Of a stretch of DNA of 64,000 nucleotides, positions 1-6,571 are shown piece by piece. A program made the translations under genes and the position numbers. The stretch is from Planctomycetota bacterium (GTDB lineage Bacteria; Planctomycetota; Phycisphaerae; Phycisphaerales; Phycisphaeraceae). The notes under the pieces were generated by a model. That model saw only the letters and a program-made list of their open reading frames with translations. It ran no database searches and was not told where the DNA came from. Every line of letters begins with the position of its first letter. The first letter of the stretch is position 1. The stretch lies in the NCBI GenBank assembly GCA_021413865.1, contig JAIOPN010000018.1, forward strand, positions 1-64,000, in the 5' to 3' direction.

Positions 1-306
1 CTGATCCTCGCCGTTGGTACAGGTCGAGATCACATCGGCACCTTCCAGGCACGAGCGATTGTCGGGGCAAATCTCGATTATGCCCGGGAAGTAACTGGCG
101 GCCGACTCCTTGAGCGTCGTCATTGCCTGTGCGCGGACATCTCGAAGACGGACCCGGCGGATCGTCGAAATCTCGTGGGTGATAAATCGCAGGTGCATCG
201 TACCCTCGAAACCGCATCCGGCGAGGGCCAGCGTCTCGGCTCCCGCTCGGGCAACCGACAACAACTGGCCGTCTATGGTCTCAATGAGAAGGCCACGACG
301 TGCGAT
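1..306 (-). pseudogene. Ornithine cyclodeaminase / mu-crystallin-like fragment (runs off left edge)
   Basis: Reading the minus strand from about 300 down to 1 gives an open frame with a Rossmann-fold signature: a segment reading LALAGCGFEGTMHL, then a helix and strand (RRVRLRDV), and near the edge GADVISTCTNGED. This is the NAD(P)-binding core of the ornithine cyclodeaminase/mu-crystallin family, whose GCG variant resembles the SbnB-like branch. The N-terminal dimerisation domain (about 100 residues) is missing, because the frame runs back into the neighbouring zinc-ribbon gene without a convincing start. The segment expected between GLLIETIDGQ and the Rossmann glycines also looks short. It is probably a decayed remnant, but the rest lies outside the window, so its state cannot be decided. 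Confidence 0.55.
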
Positions 307-307
307 C

Positions 308-523
308 CTACGCGCCCTCCGCCCTGACCTCCGACAGCCGCCGCACCTTTCCCTCCGCGTCCACCACGAACTCCAGTAATCGCTTGGCTGATTGTTTTCC
401 GACACCCAGCCGCTCCACGCAATGGGGACATCGGAAAAGGGTGTAGTGTTTTCCGCTGACCTCGATCTGCTTGTCCGACAAGACCGGTTGGTGGCATTGG
501 GGGCAGTTGGTGCTGTAGGGCAT
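308..523 (-). CDS. Small zinc-ribbon protein
   Basis: This encodes a 71-residue protein with two CxxC knuckles (Cys7/Cys10 and Cys32/Cys35) separated by about 21 residues, a typical zinc ribbon. A basic helical stretch follows. I chose the ATG at 523 because a GGAG Shine-Dalgarno lies 6 nt upstream; longer starts at 553 or 589 have no such site. Small zinc ribbons of this kind often bind nucleic acid or act as accessory subunits, but nothing here fixes the role. It diverges from the nitroreductase fragment and lies upstream of the cyclodeaminase-like remnant on the same strand. Confidence 0.6.
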   Translation of the reverse strand: MPYSTNCPQCHQPVLSDKQIEVSGKHYTLFRCPHCVERLGVGKQSAKRLLEFVVDAEGKVRRLSEVRAEGA

Positions 524-571
524 GCCGTACTCCAGTGGCTTCAAATTTACCATCGAATGTAATGATTTCTC

Positions 572-599
572 TTGACTACAGACACACAAGTCTTATTAT
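572..599 (+). promoter_or_regulatory. Sigma70-type promoter for the nitroreductase leader
   Basis: TTGACT (572-577) and TATTAT (594-599) are separated by 16 bp. Transcription would start near 606, giving a leader of about 185 nt that includes the structured element at 698-769. The opposite strand of the same AT-rich patch also reads TATAAT (595-600), so it may serve the zinc-ribbon gene too. Confidence 0.45.
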
Positions 600-697
600 A
601 AAAGTGGAGCCGCAGAGCAGAGGGTTAGATGCCCAAGGCGGCGGCAGGATTTCGGGGGCGAAGCACGGGGCCAATTGACACGGCCCAAATCAGATGG

Positions 698-769
698 TGC
701 TTCGGGAAGCAGTAGGGCCGACCGTTATACGGCTGGGTGTGCGACCCAGGCCGCAAGTGACGGTCGGCC
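698..769 (+). promoter_or_regulatory. Structured 5' leader (two hairpins) before the nitroreductase fragment
   Basis: Two consecutive hairpins can be drawn. The first pairs TGCTT (698-702) with AAGCA (707-711). The second has a 10-bp outer stem, GGCCGACCGT (716-725) with ACGGTCGGCC (760-769). Inside it is an 8-bp inner stem (731-738 with 744-752, one bulged G) and a 5-nt loop, plus unpaired CGCAAGTG. The gene's start codon is 23 nt downstream. The layout fits a cis-regulatory RNA; I could not match it to a riboswitch class I know. Confidence 0.45.
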
Positions 770-792
770 ATCTTTATTGAAGGGGGGCCGTC

Positions 793-1001
793 ATGGATTT
801 CCAAACGGTACTCCGGACCCGCCGCAACATCCGAGAGTTCGCCGCCAAAACAATCCCCGAGGACGTGCTGAAGCGAATCCTCGAAGCGGCACGCCTGGCC
901 CCCTCGGCCTGCAACTTTCAGCCGTGGCGGTTCGTTGTGGTGCAGGATGTCACCACCCGCACGAGGATTGCCCAACTGGCACACGATCAGACGTGGATCG
1001 G
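793..1001 (+). pseudogene. Nitroreductase, N-terminal fragment
   Basis: The start, a purine-rich ribosome-binding site (GAAGGGGGG) and about 70 codons are intact. The sequence shows the flavin-binding N-terminus of the nitroreductase superfamily: RRNIREF, then APSACNFQPWRFVVV. At the codons for QTWIG, where the family continues with a conserved 'APVVI' strand, the homology stops and the frame closes at 1018-1020. Usual family length is about 170-220 residues, so two-thirds of the protein, including FMN contacts and the dimer interface, is lost. The break coincides with the stop codon of the neighbouring minus-strand operon (1002), suggesting a recombination or insertion event. Confidence 0.75.
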
Positions 1002-2384
1002 TCATGTCTGTTGTGCGTAAATGGAGCCCGCGTTGGCGAGCGCTGCGATTGCCTCCCCGTGCAGGTTCGGCATGTCGGGCAGGGCCTCGCGGGCGGCGTC
1101 GACGAAGTCCTTGTCTGAGAGCGACTCGTAGGTGACGGCCTTGAAAGCCGCACTCACCGTGATCTTGCCCAGGTTGTGACCCAGAGGGTGGAAGGCACGA
1201 TCGAGCCGTGACTCCAGGAGGCTCTGGATGTCCTCGGGCTTCGGTGGCGCAGAAGTGAAGGGGCTGCGCCAGGCCTGGGGCGGGTTGGCCAGGACCAGGG
1301 GGAGGAATGCGGCTACGAGCTTGTTGCGCGAAGAGGTCAACTCGTCGGTCACGGATTGACCGACCTTCTCCGAGAACTCTTCGGCTAGTTTCTTGAGGTC
1401 GGCCACCTCTAGCTGGAAGGCCTCCTTGTCGGCGCGTCGAATCACGGCGCCGTAGCCCTTGATGTGCCGGATGTACTTCAGGGAGAGTTCTTGCCGCATC
1501 AAGTCGAACCACCGGGTGCTGACCTTGGTCTCGGTCAGCGGGGTGAAGGAGGTCTTGAGCCGGTCGCGCGTGGCCTTGTCGGCCAAGGGGATCAGCTCGT
1601 CGGGGAGGCGGATGGAACGGCGGTTCAGGTGGAGGCCGGTGATTTCCAGCTCGACGAACTCGAAGAAGGCGTTGAAGACGTTGAGGGTGTGGACGACGTC
1701 GAATTTCCGGGGCGGGTTGTTCTGGAGGTCGGTCTCGACGGCGAGGAGGGTTGCGGGCTGCGCGTTGTCCAGGCCGATGGTGCGGCCCATGGCGCCGTCG
1801 GGACCGGCACCCAGGTCACGCTCGATATCGGCCGGCGCCACACTCAGGCGGATGGCATTGGGTTTAGGCGGAGGCGCTGCCGGCCCGTCGTGCCCAAGAA
1901 AATCCGGATCGGATTGGGTCTTTGCGTTGGAATTACCGCCGCTGCTCCCAGCAGGGGCATTTTCTCCGGGGGCACTACTTCCGGGGGCGGGGGCGCTTCC
2001 GGGGCCGGGGGTGGGGCCGGGGGTGGAGGCTTCGATGAGCTTGGATTGTGGGGCGAAGATGAGGGTCTCTTCGTCGCTGATGATTACGGCGATGCGGACA
2101 CCAGGCTGCGTGCCGACCAGCGAGCCCACGTCACGCGCGGCGTCGTTGAGGTAGGCCATGGATTCAAAGTCCCCAAGCCCAAGCCGGAAGACCTCGGCGT
2201 CCATGTCAAGCACGACGGTGACGGCGTCGGCGCCCATCTCGCGCCAGCGATTGGACAGCACGATGGCGACCGGTGTGCTCAGCGCCGGCGCCAATACGAC
2301 GAGGCGGCGCCGCGCCGAGCGGATCATCTCGATGAGGGTGGCGTCGTCGGCGGTGGTCATGGACTGGGTGGTGGCGTAAGGCAT
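1002..2384 (-). CDS. Protein with PLD-like N-terminal domain, function unknown
   Basis: This encodes a 460-residue protein, last gene of a three-gene operon; its ATG lies 3 nt past the recombinase stop, with a GGGAG site 7 nt upstream. Residues 16-118 look like a phospholipase-D-type alpha/beta domain (RRLVVLAPAL, VTVVLDMDAEVFRLG, AVIISDEETLIFAP), but no catalytic HxKxxxxD motif is visible. Residues 120-156 are a Gly/Pro/Ser/Ala linker made by a GC-rich repeat at DNA level. A C-terminal half of about 300 residues, helical and charged, carries no motif I recognise. There is no signal peptide or membrane segment. Its stop sits at the point where the nitroreductase is cut, so the natural C-terminus may be altered. 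Confidence 0.75.
   Translation of the reverse strand: MPYATTQSMTTADDATLIEMIRSARRRLVVLAPALSTPVAIVLSNRWREMGADAVTVVLDMDAEVFRLGLGDFESMAYLNDAARDVGSLVGTQPGVRIAVIISDEETLIFAPQSKLIEASTPGPTPGPGSAPAPGSSAPGENAPAGSSGGNSNAKTQSDPDFLGHDGPAAPPPKPNAIRLSVAPADIERDLGAGPDGAMGRTIGLDNAQPATLLAVETDLQNNPPRKFDVVHTLNVFNAFFEFVELEITGLHLNRRSIRLPDELIPLADKATRDRLKTSFTPLTETKVSTRWFDLMRQELSLKYIRHIKGYGAVIRRADKEAFQLEVADLKKLAEEFSEKVGQSVTDELTSSRNKLVAAFLPLVLANPPQAWRSPFTSAPPKPEDIQSLLESRLDRAFHPLGHNLGKITVSAAFKAVTYESLSDKDFVDAAREALPDMPNLHGEAIAALANAGSIYAQQT
1957..2035. repeat. GC-rich low-complexity block, copy 1 (inside the PLD-like gene)
   Basis: Repeated TTCCGGGG(G) and GGGGCCGG units run through this stretch, ending in GGAGGCTTCGAT. 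It encodes the Gly/Pro/Ser linker of the PLD-like protein. The same units in similar order occur in the phosphatase gene at 4012-4115. Confidence 0.7.
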
Positions 2385-2387
2385 GGT

Positions 2388-3458
2388 TCAACTCCCGGTG
2401 TGTTTGCGGCGTGAATGTCTGGTTCCTGTGGTTTTGCGTGGAGGGGTCTTGGGGTGTGCCGAGTTTCCGACGGCGCGGGGTTGGTAGGGCAGGTTCTCGA
2501 TGTCGTACCCCTCGATGGCGCGTTCCCGTGCGAGTTGAGCGCAGGTTTCGTCGTTGATCCAACTGGCGTGGCCGGTGAGGGCCTTTACTTGGTCGGGCGT
2601 CTTGCCGGAGTGGATCAGGCTCACCACGTAGGCGCGGCGGACGTCGCGGGTGGTGATGTGGCGTAGCCGCCCCCGGGTGGTGATGCGGTTGAAGATGTCG
2701 TAGACAGCCTGGTCGGTCATGCGTCGGTGGCGGACGATGTCTCCACGCCCGACGGGGAGGAAGAGCGGGCCGGGCTTGGTGCCACGTGCCAGTACCCAAT
2801 CCTTGATGGCCGCGCGCGCCGGGCCGTGCAGAATGACGGTACGAACCTTTTCCGGGGTCTCGCCCCGGATGAGGAGCGCGCCGGCGGAGGGCTTGTAATC
2901 CGCCAGGTCGATCGTGGCGGCCTCTGCGCGGCGCAGCCCGGTGCACAGGAAGACGACCAGCAGGGCCGCGTCACGACGGCCCGAGGCCCCCGGAACCTTG
3001 CCGCACGCATCGAGGAGTTGCTTGACCTGCATGGGCGTGATCGGCGGCGGGGGAGTCGTGGGCTCCTCCGCCGCGCGCGGCGGGATTGGGATGAGGTCCG
3101 TGGTGGCCCCCTGGAAGTGCTTGTTGTCCATCAGGCCCATGCGGTGTGCGACACGCAACACGCCGCGCAGGGCGGAGAGCATCTTGTTGGCCGTCGCGGG
3201 TTTGAACTCCGTCGCCAGTCGCTTGCGGATGACTCCGGTCTCCGCGGCCGTGAGCTTCTCCCACCGGAAGCAGAGCGGGTCGATCTCTTCCCGATCCACT
3301 ACCAGTGCGGCGATGCTAGCGAGCGACTGACGCATCGTCCGCTTGGAACCCTCACCCAGGGAGTCGAGGTACACCGCCGCGGGGGATGGCGTGCGCAGAA
3401 CGGCGTACTCGGTCCGGGACATGTCGATCCAGGCATTGGGTTTGGCATCAACGCTCAT
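2388..3458 (-). CDS. Tyrosine recombinase / integrase family protein
   Basis: This encodes a 356-residue protein. The N-terminal SAM-like (core-binding) region covers about residues 25-125 and the catalytic domain 140-325. Visible active-site positions are Arg176 (GLRRAE), a candidate Lys204, Arg274 (RDVRR), His297 (LTGHAS) and a candidate Tyr318. The first His of the usual HxxR is replaced by Arg271, so activity may be altered. The ATG overlaps the phosphatase stop by 4 nt (ATGA), which indicates translational coupling. It is the middle gene of a minus-strand operon, not next to a tRNA, so it may serve a purpose other than phage-type integration. Confidence 0.8.
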   Translation of the reverse strand: MSVDAKPNAWIDMSRTEYAVLRTPSPAAVYLDSLGEGSKRTMRQSLASIAALVVDREEIDPLCFRWEKLTAAETGVIRKRLATEFKPATANKMLSALRGVLRVAHRMGLMDNKHFQGATTDLIPIPPRAAEEPTTPPPPITPMQVKQLLDACGKVPGASGRRDAALLVVFLCTGLRRAEAATIDLADYKPSAGALLIRGETPEKVRTVILHGPARAAIKDWVLARGTKPGPLFLPVGRGDIVRHRRMTDQAVYDIFNRITTRGRLRHITTRDVRRAYVVSLIHSGKTPDQVKALTGHASWINDETCAQLARERAIEGYDIENLPYQPRAVGNSAHPKTPPRKTTGTRHSRRKHTGS

Positions 3459-4609
3459 CGCCGGCCCCCGCCCCCCGGAAGTGCCCCGGAAGTTCCCACG
3501 GTTCGGCCCCCAGTTTGGTTGAATTCAAGCGGGGTACGCTGGCCGCAGTCGAAGACCAGTTCGCGCTCGGGCCAGCGCAGCGCCGCTAGCCGGCCGATGA
3601 ATGGCCCCGCCGTGTTGCCGGCCTTGCGTTCGCGGAAGCGGTAGCCGACCGAGTAGTCGATGCACACGGCCTTGCCCCCGTTGGGCCCGAGGGTGGCGAA
3701 CTCACCGGCGCCGGCGAAGAGACCGTCGTTGTGCACCGCACCGGGGACCATGGCGCGGGAGTAGTGGCCGAACACGCACATCGGGCCCTCCTCGTACCGG
3801 TCCCACCACCGGCTCCGGGCCTCGTTGCGGAGCTTGCCGGCGATCTCGAACGCTTCGGCGACCCGGTGCTCGGGGCCGGAGGTGATGAACTTGATGGGGT
3901 TCTGGTTCTGACGGATGAGCTTCTGATCGATCGGGTCGCTCACGGCCGCGGCCATGGCCTTGGTGCGCTCGGCGTGCATCCGGTAGACCGCCACGATGTC
4001 GCCCTCGCCACGCCCGGAGGCATCCCCGGAGGCACCCCCGGAGGCATTTCCGGTGGCGGGAGCGCTTCCGGGGCCGGCGGTACTTCCGGGGGCGGGGGGG
4101 CGGAGGGCTTCGATCGCGGCGTCGTCCCAGGCCGCATGCACCACACGCAGGTCCTCACGCTCAAGCGCCAGGGGCAGGGCGCGGAGGATGGTGGTGATCT
4201 CCTCGCGTTCCGCATCGTTGGCGACGGGCTTGGCATCACCCTTGGGAGGTTGATGGCCGAGGATCCAGCCGTTGTCGGCCTTCTGGGACCCGAGCACCAC
4301 GTTCAGGTCGTGGTTCCCCATGACCGCCAGGGCCCGCCCGGCGGAGATCAACCGGTGAATCCAGCGCACGACCGCCACGCTGTCGGGCCCGCGGTCGATG
4401 AGGTCACCCACGAAGACCAGCCGCCGGCCATGAGGGTGATCGCCGTCGGGGTCGTACCCCAGGTGAGCGATCAGGGCATTGAGCGCCTCGAACTCCCCGT
4501 GGACGTCCCCGACGATGTCGAGGGGCCCTTGGGGGAGGGGGCGGACGAGGTCCACGGGGTCAGACGGGCCGAGGAGGGCACGAATCACGGGTTGGACGGC
4601 GGTGGGCAC
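3455..4609 (-). CDS. PPP-type metallophosphatase (calcineurin-like)
   Basis: This encodes a 384-residue protein, first gene of the operon. It carries the metal-binding motifs of the PPP phosphatase family in order: GDVHGEF (34-40), GDLIDRGPDS (68-77) and GNHD (98-101). A later VHAAWDD follows with His158, and FGHYSRAM lies in the C-terminal third. That set fits Ser/Thr phosphatase or ApaH/PrpE-like enzymes; the substrate cannot be told. Residues about 171-202 form a Pro/Gly/Ala/Ser linker that interrupts the domain. The GTG at 4609 was chosen because AAAGGA lies 7 nt upstream and a consensus promoter lies just beyond; the open frame extends further up only by chance. Confidence 0.85.
   Translation of the reverse strand: MPTAVQPVIRALLGPSDPVDLVRPLPQGPLDIVGDVHGEFEALNALIAHLGYDPDGDHPHGRRLVFVGDLIDRGPDSVAVVRWIHRLISAGRALAVMGNHDLNVVLGSQKADNGWILGHQPPKGDAKPVANDAEREEITTILRALPLALEREDLRVVHAAWDDAAIEALRPPAPGSTAGPGSAPATGNASGGASGDASGRGEGDIVAVYRMHAERTKAMAAAVSDPIDQKLIRQNQNPIKFITSGPEHRVAEAFEIAGKLRNEARSRWWDRYEEGPMCVFGHYSRAMVPGAVHNDGLFAGAGEFATLGPNGGKAVCIDYSVGYRFRERKAGNTAGPFIGRLAALRWPERELVFDCGQRTPLEFNQTGGRTVGTSGALPGGGGRR
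4012..4115. repeat. GC-rich low-complexity block, copy 2 (inside the phosphatase gene)
   Basis: The block contains CCCGGAGGCAT triplet-type repeats, then GCGCTTCCGGGGCCGG, TACTTCCGGGGGCGGGG and GGAGGGCTTCGAT. It matches the units of copy 1 at 1957-2035 and likewise encodes a protein linker. Confidence 0.7.
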
Positions 4610-4639
4610 GGCGGTTTCCTTTCTAACATTCTCATAAGT

Positions 4640-4667
4640 ATTATACCGGGAAGCGGCGCCGATACAA
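4640..4667 (-). promoter_or_regulatory. Sigma70-type promoter of the phosphatase-recombinase-PLD-like operon
   Basis: On the minus strand TTGTAT and a perfect TATAAT are separated by 16 bp. The predicted start is near 4633, leaving a leader of about 24 nt before the AAAGGA site and the GTG at 4609. Confidence 0.75.
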
Positions 4668-4756
4668 GGGCCGACGCGTAGGAAATTGGATTTTGGAGTG
4701 ATGACGAAGTCAGAGGTTTTAGCCAACGAGCTTTGCATTTGAGACGACGCTGAGCG

Positions 4757-4766
4757 GTTTGAGCTA
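4757..4766. repeat. Target-site duplication of the ISAs1 element, left copy
   Basis: GTTTGAGCTA directly precedes the element and is repeated exactly at 6034-6043. Confidence 0.9.
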
Positions 4767-6033
4767 CAGGGTAAACGCATATGACTACCCGGCGATCAGG
4801 TGCAGCAGGAAATCGTGGTCCCAGCCGGCGATTTTTCTTCTGCCCCTGATGCTCCTGCGTCGGGTGTGTTTGTCGCCCTGCGTCCGCAGCAGGTTCATCG
4901 CCATACGGCGCAGCCGGCTCATGTTTTCCGCCCCGTGCACTTTGCGGATGCGGCTGTCGTCCTCGCGGAAGCTCACGTCCAGCACGTGATGCAGCCCGTT
5001 CTCGACGCTCCAGTGCCCGCGGATCGCGGCGGCCATCGCCTGGGCGTCGGCGGGCAGCGAGCTGATGAAGTATCGCCGCTCGATGCTTTGGCCCACCCCC
5101 GGAACCTGACGCCTCGACTCGACCACCGCCACGCTGCGCAGCCCCCGCCAGTCGCGACGCTGCGCGAGCCACGATAAATGATCCGTCACCCACACATGCC
5201 GCGTCTCGATGCGGCCATGCCCCGCGTCCACCGATTCATGCTCATCACCCGGCAGATACGCGCCCCGCGTGCGGATCATGTCATCGAGTTCTGCCTTGAT
5301 CGCCCGGTGCAGCGTGGGCTGATTCTCCTTGACCGCCAGCACGTACTCCCCGCCGGATTCACGTATCTTCTCCGCGATGTTCTTCTGCGCCCCGACCGCA
5401 TCGATGGTGACCGTGGCGCCCTTGAGATCGATCAGGCCCAGCATCCCCGCGATGGCGGCCAGTTCCCGGCCCTTGCCCGGGGCCTGAATCTGTGTGAACA
5501 CTTGGCCGTTGTGCTCGACAAAGGCGCTGACCATGTGCGTCATGCCGATCTTGTCCCAGCCTCGTTCGAACGATCGGCGGATGCTCTTGCCGTCAATGGC
5601 CACGAGCCTGCCTTGCGACAATTCGACCACGCCCTGCATCCATTGAAGGAAGCAGCGTTCGAACTCAACGGGGTCGAGCCTGCTGATCACCCGGCGAAAG
5701 GTGTCGGCGCTGGGGACGCCGTGTTGGAGATCAAGGAAGGTGGCAAACCAATCGCGTTTGGCGTCGGCGAAGTCCTCGAAATCATCCCAGCCATCGGCCC
5801 CGCAGAGGGTCGCGCACAGGGCCATGACGAGCAGATCGATGAGCCGATGCCGCACGTTGGCCGCACGGGGATCGGGGAGGTCGGAAAAGAAACGCAGTGG
5901 AACAACATCCGCAGGGCCATCCATGACCAGCTCCAGCAAGGGGTGAGTTGGAGAACCAGTAGACCCGCCACAAGGGGGTTATCTAACAAGGAAAAATGAA
6001 AAAGCGCCAGCAAGGACAAATGCGCCCGCCCTG
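4767..6033 (-). mobile_element. Complete ISAs1-family insertion sequence (1,267 bp)
   Basis: The element is bounded by a 10-bp direct repeat (GTTTGAGCTA) and has imperfect terminal inverted repeats. Left inward is CAGGGTAAACGCATATGAC and right inward is CAGGGCGGGCGCATTTGTC, identical at CAGGG, CGCAT, TG and C. It carries one transposase gene on the minus strand. Size, single transposase and a duplication of about 10 bp fit the ISAs1 family. The duplication is perfect and the reading frame of the target can be restored, which points to a fairly recent insertion. Confidence 0.93.
4785..5924 (-). CDS. ISAs1-family DDE transposase
   Basis: This encodes a 379-residue transposase. Typical ISAs1 features are seen in order: the N-terminal FSDLPDPR, then HRLIDLLVMALCATLCGADGW, the first catalytic Asp region VAIDGKSIRRS, VTIDAVGAQKNIAEKI with the second Asp, EYVLAVKENQ, and a late Glu region around IRGHWSVENGLHHVLDV, with LDVSFREDDSR following. 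The ATG at 5924 has GGAG 6 nt upstream and is preferred over an in-frame TTG at 5939. No frameshift is seen, so the element may still be able to move. It lies inside the zeta-toxin-like pseudogene. Confidence 0.95.
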   Translation of the reverse strand: MDGPADVVPLRFFSDLPDPRAANVRHRLIDLLVMALCATLCGADGWDDFEDFADAKRDWFATFLDLQHGVPSADTFRRVISRLDPVEFERCFLQWMQGVVELSQGRLVAIDGKSIRRSFERGWDKIGMTHMVSAFVEHNGQVFTQIQAPGKGRELAAIAGMLGLIDLKGATVTIDAVGAQKNIAEKIRESGGEYVLAVKENQPTLHRAIKAELDDMIRTRGAYLPGDEHESVDAGHGRIETRHVWVTDHLSWLAQRRDWRGLRSVAVVESRRQVPGVGQSIERRYFISSLPADAQAMAAAIRGHWSVENGLHHVLDVSFREDDSRIRKVHGAENMSRLRRMAMNLLRTQGDKHTRRRSIRGRRKIAGWDHDFLLHLIAG

Positions 6034-6043
6034 GTTTGAGCTA
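6034..6043. repeat. Target-site duplication of the ISAs1 element, right copy
   Basis: This is an exact copy of GTTTGAGCTA, immediately after the element end ...GCCCGCCCTG. Confidence 0.9.
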
Positions 6044-6307
6044 CGCCCGGCACATCCCGCGCTGGCGGAAGGCGGGGTATCACGTCAAACTGGTTTTCCT
6101 CGGCCTGCCCTCGGCGGACCTTGCGGCGGCGCGGGTGAAAGCCAGGGTGGCTCAAGGAGGGCATGGTGTGCCCGAAAAGGTGGTTCGACGGCGATTCGAT
6201 GCCGGATTGCGGAACTTCAACAACGTGTACCGCGCGCTGGTCAACAGTTGGGCCTGGTATGACAACTCCGGGCCGGCGCCGCGGCTGATCGACGCAGGAG
6301 ACAACCT

Positions 6308-6493
6308 ATGAGCCCAAAGAACATGCGATCGACGGACCCTGATATCCGAGCTTCGCTGCCGGCCCTGCGGCGCGCGGCCCAGGCGGCGCGGAAGCTGGCC
6401 AAAGCGACCGGAACGCCGGTGTACGTGATGAAAAAAGGACGGGTGGTCGATCTGAACGCGGGACGCGGTAAACAACGCAGGAAGACGGCATGA
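6308..6493 (+). CDS. Small basic protein downstream of the zeta-toxin-like gene
   Basis: This 61-residue, strongly basic protein has an ATG (6308) overlapping the end of the upstream gene by 4 nt, indicating an operon. A helical Ala/Arg/Lys-rich middle is followed by a short strand (GTPVYVMKKGRVV). Small proteins of this shape often sit beside zeta-toxin-like kinases and are thought to be the antitoxin or partner. That is inference from position; no DNA-binding fold can be assigned with confidence. It is intact although its partner is broken. Confidence 0.6.
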   Translation: MSPKNMRSTDPDIRASLPALRRAAQAARKLAKATGTPVYVMKKGRVVDLNAGRGKQRRKTA

Positions 6494-6571
6494 GTATTCA
6501 TCCGGGGGTGATACGCTAGGTGCAATGGATGGCGGCGTTCGCTGCCCAAAACCCAATTGGGAGTCTTGTAT

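Larger units (their letters stand above)
4723..6311 (+). pseudogene. Zeta-toxin-like kinase, C-terminal part, split by an IS
   Basis: Removing 4767-6033 and one copy of the 10-bp duplication restores a continuous frame. It reads SFAFETTLSG, then SYARHIPRW, GYHVKLVFLGL, a VARVKARVAQGGHGVP-like stretch and SWAWYDNS, characteristic of zeta-toxin family P-loop kinases. The Walker A end, expected some 40 residues earlier, is missing. A TAG in frame at 4720 and an open stretch in another frame (from 4701) suggest an older frameshift. The gene was therefore already damaged at its 5' end, or lost it with the adjacent operon's arrival, and was then hit by the IS. Family members phosphorylate UDP-sugars or related substrates; this copy should be inactive. 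Confidence 0.8.

Noticed and set aside
625-1512. Long minus-strand reading frame over the nitroreductase fragment and the PLD-like gene end
   Set aside because: Composition is Arg/Pro/Gly-rich without protein-like pattern; it is the shadow of two better supported genes.
1464-2414. Plus-strand 316-codon frame opposite the PLD-like gene
   Set aside because: Gly/Asp-rich shadow of the minus-strand gene, typical of GC-rich DNA.
3961-4116. Collagen-like repeat protein in the phosphatase linker
   Set aside because: The Gly spacing is irregular on the coding strand; it is a linker from a DNA repeat, not a Gly-X-Y domain.
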